From an uncultured Spirochaetaceae bacterium (GTDB taxonomy: Bacteria; Spirochaetota; Spirochaetia; Treponematales; Treponemataceae), in assembly GCA_902796985.1 (NCBI GenBank), contig CADBRC010000137.1, positions 1-5,793 of the forward strand: a stretch of DNA of 5,793 nt, written 5' to 3'. Below the pieces are notes generated by a model. It was given only the letters and a program-made list of their open reading frames with translations. It did no database searches and was not told the DNA's origin. Shown in pieces: positions 1 to 5,793 of this stretch. The position numbers and the translations under genes were made by a program. Position 1 is the stretch's first letter; each line of letters opens with the position of its first letter.

Positions 1-69
1 AGCCACATACAGGGCGAGTATCCTGGCAAGTGCGGAAACTGTGATGAGTATTATACCTTCAACTTTTAA
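1..69 (+). CDS. Possible C-terminal end of an upstream gene, perhaps radical SAM/SPASM (partial)
   Basis: Frame 1 is open from the left edge to a TAA at 67-69 and encodes about 22 residues ending in CGNCDEYYTFNF. A CxxCDE(Y/W) tail after a GxY segment resembles the last cysteine pair of SPASM domains, which bind an auxiliary iron-sulfur cluster in radical SAM enzymes. Codon choice in this frame (AGC, CAC, CAG, GGC, GAG, AAG) looks like that of the downstream genes. Only the tail is visible, so the family call is a guess. The competing reading is frame 3, which ends in TGA at 42-44 and overlaps the ATG at 44 as TGATG, the same arrangement seen at 1007-1011. Only one of the two can be the real end of the upstream gene. 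Confidence 0.35.
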   Translation, partial: SHIQGEYPGKCGNCDEYYTFNF

Positions 70-127
70 CGCCAAGCAAGTCTTCGTGACCATATTGGGA
101 GGGATGGAGGAACCTTCCCGCATTCTC

Positions 128-1009
128 ATGGACGTTTCCTGCATCGTCATAAAGAGGACGGTGAATCAGTACAGGAGTCAGGTTCTCAGAAACTTGCTGT
201 CCTGCGGTTTCAAGAAGATTGTCAGCGTGGAGATACTGAACCCTGCGTTTAATACCGAAACCCTGTCTCTGGATTTCCCGGAAGTCAAGTTTGTCCGTGC
301 TCACGGCAAAATGAGCGACGGTGACCTGGTGAACCTGGGAATGGGGGAGATAGATACTCCGTATGCCCTGGTACTGCATGACGACCTGTGTGTCCAGGAT
401 TTCAGGTTCTCCAGGTCGCTTGCCCAAAAGCTGTCTGATTTCGGCATATTCTGTGTAGCTGCCCGGCTCCTGAACAGCGAGCGGCAGGGCATCCCCGTCC
501 GCTTTACGCCGAACGTCAGGAATTCGGTGTTTGACGTGGAGTCATCCCTCTCCGTAGTTGATAAATCCATGACCCTGTACCCCTTTGACCTTGCGGGCTT
601 CTATAACGTGGGGACCTTTAAGGCACTTGGGGGCTTTGACCATACGATAGAGTCCCCCTACTGGCAGGAAATGGACCTTTTCTTCAGGGCTTGGCTCTGG
701 GGCGAGAAGATTCTGCTTTCCTCCGCGTTTACTCTGGGCTTCTTTGATGAGCTTCCGGCCTCTGACCGTACGGCGGACATATCATATCTGAAGTTCTTTT
801 TGAAGAACCTGCTTCCGGATTTCCGGAGGGATCACGGGGAGCTTTCACTAAGTTCCTTCCCGTCATTCAAGGCGAGAAGCCGCTGCGGCATGAGCGAGGC
901 AGTCAAGCTTTTTAGCGCGGCCAGGGACTGGGTCAGGCTGAACCGTTTCCGTTTCAAGACTGATGCGGTCTCTCTTCTGGAGGCATGGGGCAAAATGGGG
1001 GAGGAATGA
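128..1009 (+). CDS. GT-A fold (family 2-like) glycosyltransferase
   Basis: Probable cytoplasmic glycosyltransferase transferring a sugar from a nucleotide-activated donor; donor and acceptor cannot be read from the sequence. From ATG 128 it is 293 residues. MDVSCIVIKR at the N-terminus looks like the first GT-A beta strand. H84-D85-D86 in a hydrophobic strand (ALVLHDDL) sits where the metal-binding DxD-type motif is expected. The segment around residues 160-190 (AGFYNVGTFKALGGFD, then WQEMDLFFRAWLWG with E181 and D183) matches the family-2 region holding the catalytic acidic residue. There is no transmembrane segment or signal peptide. The start is uncertain: the frame is open to the window edge, with alternative starts GTG 41, ATG 44 and ATG 104. 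ATG 128 is chosen because the fold begins there, although GGAGGAA at 106-112 lies about 15 bases upstream, which is long. The stop at 1007-1009 overlaps the next start. It is the first gene of the glycan cluster seen in full. Confidence 0.7.
   Translation: MDVSCIVIKRTVNQYRSQVLRNLLSCGFKKIVSVEILNPAFNTETLSLDFPEVKFVRAHGKMSDGDLVNLGMGEIDTPYALVLHDDLCVQDFRFSRSLAQKLSDFGIFCVAARLLNSERQGIPVRFTPNVRNSVFDVESSLSVVDKSMTLYPFDLAGFYNVGTFKALGGFDHTIESPYWQEMDLFFRAWLWGEKILLSSAFTLGFFDELPASDRTADISYLKFFLKNLLPDFRRDHGELSLSSFPSFKARSRCGMSEAVKLFSAARDWVRLNRFRFKTDAVSLLEAWGKMGEE
997..1004 (+). promoter_or_regulatory. Ribosome binding site deciding the start of the fusion gene
   Basis: GGGGGAGG lies 4 bases before ATG 1009. 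An ATG at 1006 would leave only about 1 base, and the longer in-frame start at 985 would have its purine run (GGAGG, 979-983) almost touching the ATG and would add a low-complexity Gly-rich leader. ATG 1009 shares its A with the preceding stop (TGATG, 1007-1011), suggesting translational coupling to the glycosyltransferase. Confidence 0.6.
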
Positions 1010-3537
1010 TGCGTTTCAGAGATATTTTTGATAGGAAGAAGAAAAGGACGGTCGTCATCGTCCAGTGCCGCCTCTCATCTACCAGGCTGCCGCGCAAGGC
1101 CCTGCTTCCTCTGGGGGGGAAGAGCCTTCTGGAATGGACGCTTGCAGCAATGAAGAAGGTCAAGGCCGACGCATATTTCCTTGCGACTGACGTGGACTCC
1201 GGGCCGGAGCTGGAAGACATCGCGAAAGCGGCGGGTTACTCATTTTATGCGGGGTCCAGGGATGATGTGCTGGACCGTTTTGTCAAGACGATAGAGCTTT
1301 CCAATGCCGACGTGGTTGTCCGTGCGACCGCTGACAACCCCTTCCTTTTTTACGAGGCGGCCTCTGCCCTGCTCGATGAGTACAGGGACAGGGAAGGCTC
1401 GTCCCCCGTGGACTACATAACCTGGACGGGGCTTCCGCATGGGTCGGGAGTAGAGATATTCAACGCTCATTCCCTCGTGTCTGCCGCGCCGCAGACTTCC
1501 TCTCCCTATGATCATGAGCACGTGGGGCCAGCCCTCTATAACCATGCGGACAAGTTCAGCTGCCTTTTCCTGCGTGCGCCTAAGGAATTTTATTATCCCG
1601 ATTTGAGGACGACTGTTGATGTCTATGCGGATTACCGGCGCGCACAGGCAGTGGTGGATGCGGTCATGGAGGCGGACGGCAAGGTGAAGCTTCCTGTCAA
1701 GGAGCCTTTTACGGTCCCGCAGATACTGGCGGCCCTGGAGAAAGACACCGTCAGGTATCCCCTGCTGCTTGTTCCGAGCGTGGAAAAGGGGCATGGAACC
1801 GGTCATCTGCGCCGCTGTCTGGATCTTGCCGTCGGGACCGGGGCTGACATCCTGATTCCCGGGGACGGCACTCTTGACGAGCTTCCCCTTCTTTTGGAGG
1901 AGTTCAAGGCCAAGGGGTTGGAGGAAAGCCAGATTGTGAGGGACATAGATCATGCCGAATACTATGGCCTCGCCGTGACGGACTTGTTCTCTGCAGGCGG
2001 AGATTTCGTGAATTCCCTTTCGGCGAAATGCCCTGTAGCTGCCATTGATGAGGGATCTGCCGACTCAGGTTGGGCGGACTACCTTCTGGATATCATTCCG
2101 GCCGTACAGGACGACAGGGTCGTAAATCTGTCTGACCCCACTTTTATCCCCCTGCCCAGGCACAGAAGGCTTGAGAGCGAGCGGAATGTTCCCCTGCAGA
2201 GTGCCATTGTGGTGCTTGGAGGTGAGGATCCTGCGTCCCTTTCGCTCCCTGCATCGGTCGCTCTTGCCTCTTGCGGGCTGTCTGTAGTCTGCGTTGCTTC
2301 TTCCGAGGAGAAGGCCGCCAGGCTTCGCGAGACTGTCGGGGCAAAGTGTCCCGGCGTGAGCATATCTGGTCCTGTCGAGAACCTGAAGGAGCAGCTGTGC
2401 CTCTACGATCTGGTTGTCAGTCACTACGGATTTACCGCATTCGAGGCTGCTGCGGCGGGAGCTGCCGTGATACTGCTTGGCACAAGTCCCCTGCACGAGA
2501 GGCTTGCCGTGAAATATGGCTTTGCCTGTATCCCGGGGGGCAGTGTGAGCGAGCGGGCCTTCAAATCCCTGCTTGCCGAGCCCGGGAAGCTGTACAGGGA
2601 GTGCGGGGAAATTTCCCCGGAAGCAGGGGACGGGGAAAAAACAAAAACTCTTTCTTCATTCGTCAGGGAGCTTTCTCGCGGGAAAAGAATTGCTTGTCCG
2701 GTATGCCGGAAGCTGCCGGAACAGAAGGATCCGGTCGTGGCACGTACCAAGGCGCGAACCTTCCGGCGCTGTGCTTCATGCGGGATGCTCTATATGTCCT
2801 GGACCGTGGACGAGAAGCAGACCGAGTACAACCGGGCCTATTTCTACGAGGATTACGAGAAGCAGTACGGCAAGACTTACGAGGAGGACTTTGCCTCCAT
2901 AAAGGCGCAGGGAGTCAGGAGGATGAGCCTGATAGACTCCATCTACCGCCGCCGCCATTCCTCCGTCACGCCGACAATCCTTGACGTTGGCTGTGCCCTG
3001 GGTCCCTTTCTGGATGCCGCCAATGACTCCGGCTGGCAGGTCTTCGGGATCGATGTCTCGCAGGATGCGGTAAGCCACGTGACGGGTAAGCTTCATTACC
3101 CCGCCATCTGCGCCTCTTTCCCTGATCCGGGCATAAGTGCCCAGTTTGGGATAGACAAGTTCGATGCGCTTACCATGTGGTATGTCATAGAGCATTTTCA
3201 GGATTTGGACGGCGTTTTGGGCGCAGTGTCTTCCCTTGTCAAGAAGGGGGGCATATTCGCTTTCAGCACTCCGTCTGCCTCCGGTGTGAGTGCGAGGTAC
3301 AATAAGGATACGTTCTTCGAGCAGAGCCCTTCCGACCACTATACCCTTTGGGAACCGGGCAGGGCTGCCTCCATATTGAAACGTTACGGCTTCGAGGTGA
3401 AGAAAATCGTCTCGACGGGGATTCACCCTGAGCGCTTCCCCGAGAGCCAGCGGAAATGCTCCCCCCAGATTCTTGCCTTCAAGAGCAGGGTTATGAAGCT
3501 GGGTGATACCTTTGAGATTTATTGCAGGAAGGTGTAG
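1009..3537 (+). CDS. Three-domain fusion: SpsF/NeuA-like cytidylyltransferase, PseG/SpsG-like hydrolase, zinc-ribbon SAM methyltransferase
   Basis: 842 residues with three enzyme modules and no membrane segment. (A) Residues about 14-240 are a nucleotidyltransferase of the SpsF/KDO-NeuA cytidylyltransferase type: QCRLSSTRLPRKALLPLGGK (R21, R26, K30) is the nucleotide-binding signature, RATADNPF (D109) is the acidic motif, and RTTVDVYADY (D204) is the second metal-site motif; the expected product is a CMP-sugar. (B) Residues about 248-550 resemble PseG/SpsG, the hydrolase removing UDP from a sugar during pseudaminic acid synthesis. GHGTGHLRR at 261-269 is the N-terminal loop, with H266 aligning with the catalytic His of PseG, and SHYGFTAFEAAAAG with E479 is the nucleotide-sugar motif of the C-terminal half. 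(C) Residues about 561-842 begin with a zinc ribbon (C563, C566, C588, C591), then a class I SAM fold: ILDVGCALGPF at 657-667, GIDVS with D682, and YVIEHF at 725-730, as in Methyltransf_23-type sugar or small-molecule methyltransferases. Domain calls are strong; exact substrates are inference. SpsF and PseG homologues are commonly separate proteins. The frame is continuous with no sign of an assembly-made join. Confidence 0.85.
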   Translation: MRFRDIFDRKKKRTVVIVQCRLSSTRLPRKALLPLGGKSLLEWTLAAMKKVKADAYFLATDVDSGPELEDIAKAAGYSFYAGSRDDVLDRFVKTIELSNADVVVRATADNPFLFYEAASALLDEYRDREGSSPVDYITWTGLPHGSGVEIFNAHSLVSAAPQTSSPYDHEHVGPALYNHADKFSCLFLRAPKEFYYPDLRTTVDVYADYRRAQAVVDAVMEADGKVKLPVKEPFTVPQILAALEKDTVRYPLLLVPSVEKGHGTGHLRRCLDLAVGTGADILIPGDGTLDELPLLLEEFKAKGLEESQIVRDIDHAEYYGLAVTDLFSAGGDFVNSLSAKCPVAAIDEGSADSGWADYLLDIIPAVQDDRVVNLSDPTFIPLPRHRRLESERNVPLQSAIVVLGGEDPASLSLPASVALASCGLSVVCVASSEEKAARLRETVGAKCPGVSISGPVENLKEQLCLYDLVVSHYGFTAFEAAAAGAAVILLGTSPLHERLAVKYGFACIPGGSVSERAFKSLLAEPGKLYRECGEISPEAGDGEKTKTLSSFVRELSRGKRIACPVCRKLPEQKDPVVARTKARTFRRCASCGMLYMSWTVDEKQTEYNRAYFYEDYEKQYGKTYEEDFASIKAQGVRRMSLIDSIYRRRHSSVTPTILDVGCALGPFLDAANDSGWQVFGIDVSQDAVSHVTGKLHYPAICASFPDPGISAQFGIDKFDALTMWYVIEHFQDLDGVLGAVSSLVKKGGIFAFSTPSASGVSARYNKDTFFEQSPSDHYTLWEPGRAASILKRYGFEVKKIVSTGIHPERFPESQRKCSPQILAFKSRVMKLGDTFEIYCRKV
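3526..3532 (+). promoter_or_regulatory. Ribosome binding site for the ATP-grasp gene
   Basis: AGGAAGG lies inside the last codons of the fusion gene, 7 bases before ATG 3540. It favours ATG 3540 over the upstream in-frame TTG at 3522 and GTG at 3537. The stop TAG (3535-3537) and the ATG are separated by two bases, so the genes are probably translationally coupled. Confidence 0.65.
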
Positions 3538-3539
3538 TG

Positions 3540-5156
3540 ATGTCTGACTCTTCTGGAGAGAAACAAATCTTGATTCTGGGCGCGGGTCTCATGCAGCGCC
3601 CTTCCATAGAGGCTGCCCGCGAGCTGGGGTACAGGACTCTTGTCGTGGATGCGAACCCCTCGGCTGTTTGTGTCCCTTTTGCCGACCGGTTCGAGCAGGT
3701 GGACCTGAAGGACAGGGAGGCACTGGTGAATCTCGCCCTGTCTCAGGGGGATTCTTTAGCCGCAGTCTTTACGGCGGGGACGGATTTCTCTGCCTCGGTT
3801 TCATATGTCGCAGAGAAATGCCATCTGAGGGCTCACTCTTTTCAGGCTGCGCTCAATGCGAGTGACAAGCCCCTGATGCGTTCGTGCTTCGAGAAGGCCG
3901 GCGTTCCGTCTCCTGCGTTTGTTAAAGTCGGACGAGGAGATATAGCGGCGTATCTCAAGCAGGGGCTGGACAAGATGAGCTTCCCTAAGGTCGTGAAGCC
4001 TGCTGACAACATGGGGGCCAGGGGCTGCCGCCTGATACGAGGGGCTGACGAATTCCTCCATTCCGTGGAGGCGGCGGTGTCCTACTCGAGGACAGGTACG
4101 GCCATCCTGGAGGACTTCATGGACGGACCTGAATTCTCCATCGATGCGCTTCTCTATGATGGGACACTGACCATCACGGGCTTCGCTGACAGGCACATAT
4201 TCTACAAGCCCTATTTCATTGAGATGGGGCATACGATGCCTTCGGTTTTCGATGGAGACAAAAAGAAGGAGCTGATTGCAACCTTCGCACGGGGTATAGC
4301 CTCCCTGGGATTGACCTGCGGGGCGGCCAAGGCTGACATAAAGTATACTTCCTCCGGGCCGATGGTCGGAGAGATTGCAGCCCGCCTTTCCGGCGGCTAT
4401 ATGTCCGGCTGGACCTACCCCTACGCCTCGGGGCTGAACCTGACAAAGGAAGCCATGCGGATAGCGCTGGGCGAGCGGCCCGTGGAACTGGAGGGGCGCC
4501 GTGTTCCTCTGGATGTGGGACAGGAACTGCCTTTCACGCTCTATGACCTTCCTTGCATACGGACGAGTGCGGAGCGGGCATGGATTTCGATTCCGGGGCG
4601 GGTCAAGGAGATTCTTTCCTTGGATACGGCGGAGACAGAGCCGTATGTCCGGAACGTTATGCCGAGGAATACCATCGGGGACAAAGTGGATTTCCCTCGC
4701 AACAACGTGGAGAAATGCGGCAACGTCATAGCTGTGTCCGAGAATCACGGGCTTGCCGTCAGGGCGGCAGAGGATGCGGTCTCTTCCATAATAATCCGTC
4801 TGGAGCCGGGAAACCGGGATACCGACGCTTTCCTTGCTGGAACCGAACAGTTCTGCGAGAAGGGCTTTCCTCCGGATGCCTTCGAACTGTCGGAGGAAGA
4901 GAGGAAGCTTGTCTTTGACTATGCCGGGCGACTGGGTAGAATAGAAAAAGATTGCCCCTGCTCCAAAACGGGTGATGGGGGATTTTTAAAAGTTGCCGAA
5001 AATATCAGTGACTACAACCACCGGAGCCTGCTTTCGACGCTGAATATGTTCGACCGGCTCTGCCCTGCGCATCCCGGGATGGATGCTGTGGAGTTTTTCC
5101 GTGCCGTCATCCGTGGCGGACTGCAGGGACTTTTGTATATGAAGGATTCGCTCTAG
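3540..5156 (+). CDS. ATP-grasp ligase, carboxylate-amine type, with C-terminal extension
   Basis: 538 residues, predicted cytoplasmic. ATP-grasp enzymes activate a carboxylate as an acyl phosphate and join it to an amine or similar nucleophile. Residues about 8-95 form the Rossmann-like pre-ATP-grasp domain (ILILGAGLMQRPSIEAAREL, then VVDANP). Residues about 105-310 hold the ATP-grasp fold: FPKVVKPADNMGARG (K150, K153) for ATP binding, ILEDFMDGPEFSIDA (E191, E198) contacting adenine and ribose, and AKADIK (D266) followed by GEIAARLSGG (E278) for magnesium and phosphate. Residues about 330-412 look like the C-terminal lid of L-amino-acid ligases and biotin-carboxylase-like enzymes (CGNVIAVSENHGLAVRAAEDA). 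Residues about 413-538 add a mostly helical region with paired cysteines (CPC) that I do not recognise. Position directly after the sugar-activation/methyltransferase fusion suggests it attaches an acyl or amino acid group to the glycan precursor (inference). PurK/PurT-like roles are less likely given this context. Confidence 0.8.
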   Translation: MSDSSGEKQILILGAGLMQRPSIEAARELGYRTLVVDANPSAVCVPFADRFEQVDLKDREALVNLALSQGDSLAAVFTAGTDFSASVSYVAEKCHLRAHSFQAALNASDKPLMRSCFEKAGVPSPAFVKVGRGDIAAYLKQGLDKMSFPKVVKPADNMGARGCRLIRGADEFLHSVEAAVSYSRTGTAILEDFMDGPEFSIDALLYDGTLTITGFADRHIFYKPYFIEMGHTMPSVFDGDKKKELIATFARGIASLGLTCGAAKADIKYTSSGPMVGEIAARLSGGYMSGWTYPYASGLNLTKEAMRIALGERPVELEGRRVPLDVGQELPFTLYDLPCIRTSAERAWISIPGRVKEILSLDTAETEPYVRNVMPRNTIGDKVDFPRNNVEKCGNVIAVSENHGLAVRAAEDAVSSIIIRLEPGNRDTDAFLAGTEQFCEKGFPPDAFELSEEERKLVFDYAGRLGRIEKDCPCSKTGDGGFLKVAENISDYNHRSLLSTLNMFDRLCPAHPGMDAVEFFRAVIRGGLQGLLYMKDSL

Positions 5157-5160
5157 GAGG
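5155..5160 (+). promoter_or_regulatory. Ribosome binding site for the amidase gene
   Basis: A consensus AGGAGG overlaps the TAG stop of the ATP-grasp gene (5154-5156) and lies 8 bases before ATG 5169. It fixes the amidase start and indicates co-transcription with the glycan genes. It is the best Shine-Dalgarno in the window. Confidence 0.8.
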
Positions 5161-5168
5161 GGTTTTTG

Positions 5169-5793
5169 ATGAGGCTTAGGCATTTCATCCTTCTTTCTTT
5201 CCTCAGCTTGCTCAACCCGCTTAGTGGCATTCATGCCGCGGAGCTGGACCTCCTTCAGGAGGCTCGGGCTGAGGGCATACATGTCTACTGGGACCCCCTC
5301 TCCCAGAACTGCGTTTTGGAGAAGGGAGGGCACCAGATTTCCTTCCTCTCCGGAGGCAGCTACATCATAAAGGATTATTCGGCGATTGAGCAGCAGAAGG
5401 CTCCGGAGATGAAGGACGGCATGCTTGTCGCCTCAACGGGCTTTCTGGCCGAGGCAAAGCAGTATTTTGAGAATCCTGGGGCTGCTGCAGCCCCGGCAGC
5501 AGCTTCCACGGCTGCTCCGGTCTCATTGAAACTGGATCCCGCGCCTGACAAGGCTCCCGTGTCTGACAAGGCACCTGTGTCTGCCCGTCCTGCAGCGGTG
5601 ACCTCTGGGCCGTCCGGCATCGTGGTTCCCGATATCTCGTCGTCTTCTTCCAAGTCCGATGAGGATGTCCGCGCCTATAGCATCGGGGCAATCCTGATTG
5701 ACCCCGGGCACGGAGGAAAAGATCCCGGGGCGAGTGCGACGTTTACGATAAAGGGAAAGAAGACGACGAGATATCGGGAACCACGATGCCGGA
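5169..5793 (+). CDS. N-acetylmuramoyl-L-alanine amidase, Amidase_3 type, secreted (3' end missing)
   Basis: The first ~208 codons of a peptidoglycan hydrolase that cleaves the bond between muramic acid and the stem peptide in the periplasm. Residues 1-23 are a signal peptide: basic MRLRH, hydrophobic FILLSFLSLL, and an IHA-AE cleavage site. Residues about 25-102 form a small domain (VYWDPLSQNCVLEKGG, then FLSGGSYI) shaped like the Cu_amine_oxidN1 stalk domain often found before envelope enzymes; this is a tentative match. Residues about 103-170 are an Ala/Pro/Ser-rich linker with a duplicated DKAPVS unit. Catalytic Amidase_3 begins at about 173, with IDPGHGGKDPGA at 177-188 and zinc ligand H181. 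The second zinc ligand (Glu), the later His and the catalytic Glu lie beyond the window. From codon 197 (5757) the DNA is a reverse-complement copy of 5613-5649, and residues 201-208 (RYREPRCR) do not resemble the EKDxxL-type continuation expected, so the real gene probably diverges there. Confidence 0.85.
   Translation, partial: MRLRHFILLSFLSLLNPLSGIHAAELDLLQEARAEGIHVYWDPLSQNCVLEKGGHQISFLSGGSYIIKDYSAIEQQKAPEMKDGMLVASTGFLAEAKQYFENPGAAAAPAAASTAAPVSLKLDPAPDKAPVSDKAPVSARPAAVTSGPSGIVVPDISSSSSKSDEDVRAYSIGAILIDPGHGGKDPGASATFTIKGKKTTRYREPRCR
5547..5582 (+). repeat. Two-copy 18-bp tandem repeat encoding DKAPVS twice
   Basis: Units 5547-5564 and 5565-5582 differ at two positions, both synonymous third-codon changes (GCT/GCA, CCC/CCT). 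They form part of the Pro/Ala linker of the amidase. Synonymous divergence with an identical peptide suggests an old duplication retained at the protein level, or codon drift in a flexible linker. Confidence 0.8.
5613..5649 (+). repeat. Left arm of a 37-bp perfect inverted repeat
   Basis: This segment of the amidase linker (encoding SGIVVPDISSSS) is exactly the reverse complement of 5757-5793, with 107 bases between the arms. In this orientation it reads as natural protein-coding sequence, so this arm is likely the genuine copy. Confidence 0.9.
5757..5793 (-). repeat. Right arm of the inverted repeat, ending at the window edge; probable fold-back artefact
   Basis: All 37 bases match the reverse complement of 5613-5649 without mismatch, and the match runs to the last base of the window. 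Read in the amidase frame it yields rare-looking codons (CCA CGA TGC CGG) and non-family residues. The leading AAGAAGACGACG also makes sense as amidase sequence (KKTT), so the join probably occurred at short shared homology. A real inverted repeat is possible but less likely. Confidence 0.65.

Noticed and set aside
985..1008. Longer N-terminus for the fusion protein from ATG 985
   Set aside because: The added MGQNGGGM leader is encoded by the Shine-Dalgarno region itself, and the RBS spacing for 985 is about one base.
1240..1953. 237-codon minus-strand open frame over the cytidylyltransferase domain
   Set aside because: It is antisense to conserved motifs D109 and D204 and H266; no independent support.
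2271..2984. 237-codon plus-strand open frame inside the fusion gene
   Set aside because: It overlaps the PseG-like and zinc-ribbon coding region in another frame. The translation is Arg/Gly/Cys-rich and lacks domains, and a frameshift into it is unnecessary because the main frame is intact.
2776..3426. 216-codon minus-strand open frame over the methyltransferase domain
   Set aside because: It is antisense to the zinc-ribbon and SAM-binding motifs, with no family resemblance; a shadow frame.
3801..4748. 315-codon open frame on the minus strand inside the ATP-grasp gene
   Set aside because: It is fully antisense to a well-supported gene with conserved motifs. Its translation is rich in Arg, His, Pro and Gly with no recognisable domain, as expected from GC-biased third positions on the opposite strand.
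5161..5169. GGTTTTTG T-run after the ATP-grasp stop, considered as a terminator
   Set aside because: No GC-rich hairpin precedes it. It is simply the spacer between the Shine-Dalgarno and the amidase ATG.
5478..5494. GGGGCTG-CTG-CAGCCCC hairpin (7-bp stem, 3-base loop)
   Set aside because: It lies in the Ala-rich amidase linker and is explained by GCT/GCA/GCC alanine codons. No T-run follows and the frame continues, so it is not a terminator.
1..5793. CRISPR array, tRNA, rRNA, insertion sequence or phage attachment site
   Set aside because: Coding sequence fills nearly the whole window. No spaced direct repeats, cloverleaf-like segments, transposase motifs or terminal inverted repeats were seen apart from the 37-bp repeat described at the right end.

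Overview
The window is a densely packed stretch of bacterial coding sequence, all on the + strand. Genes overlap or sit a few bases apart, each new start has a strong purine-rich Shine-Dalgarno, and there is no internal promoter, terminator, RNA gene or insertion sequence. GC content is clearly above 50% by eye, with many AGG (Arg) and ATA (Ile) codons. The gene set (SpsF/PseG-type nonulosonic acid functions, sugar methyltransferase, ATP-grasp ligase, then a secreted amidase) would suit a Treponema-like spirochaete or another flagellated, glycan-decorating bacterium. The taxonomy is inference only.

Layout: (1) 1-69 may hold the last residues of an upstream gene whose CxxCDE tail resembles a radical SAM/SPASM C-terminus. 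(2) 128-1009 (possibly starting upstream at 44) is a GT-A glycosyltransferase-like protein. (3) 1009-3537 is an 842-residue fusion of an SpsF/NeuA-like cytidylyltransferase, a PseG/SpsG-like nucleotide-sugar hydrolase or GT-B domain, and a zinc-ribbon class I SAM methyltransferase. (4) 3540-5156 is an ATP-grasp ligase with a C-terminal extension. (5) 5169 to the window end is the start of a secreted N-acetylmuramoyl-L-alanine amidase, cut off just after its first zinc-binding motif.

Working model (inference): genes 2-4 build, activate, methylate and acylate or amidate a nonulosonic-acid-type sugar, and a glycosyltransferase handles the product. This fits, without proving, the kind of glycan recalled for Treponema denticola flagellin: a pseudaminic-acid-like sugar carrying an unusual methoxy-acyl group on nitrogen. 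Such a group would call for both a methyltransferase and an amide-forming ligase. The amidase is probably a co-transcribed envelope gene rather than part of the pathway.

Caution: the last 37 bases (5757-5793) are an exact reverse complement of 5613-5649, and the amidase reading frame stops looking like its family there. This resembles a fold-back chimera or contig-end artefact, so the final dozen codons should not be trusted.
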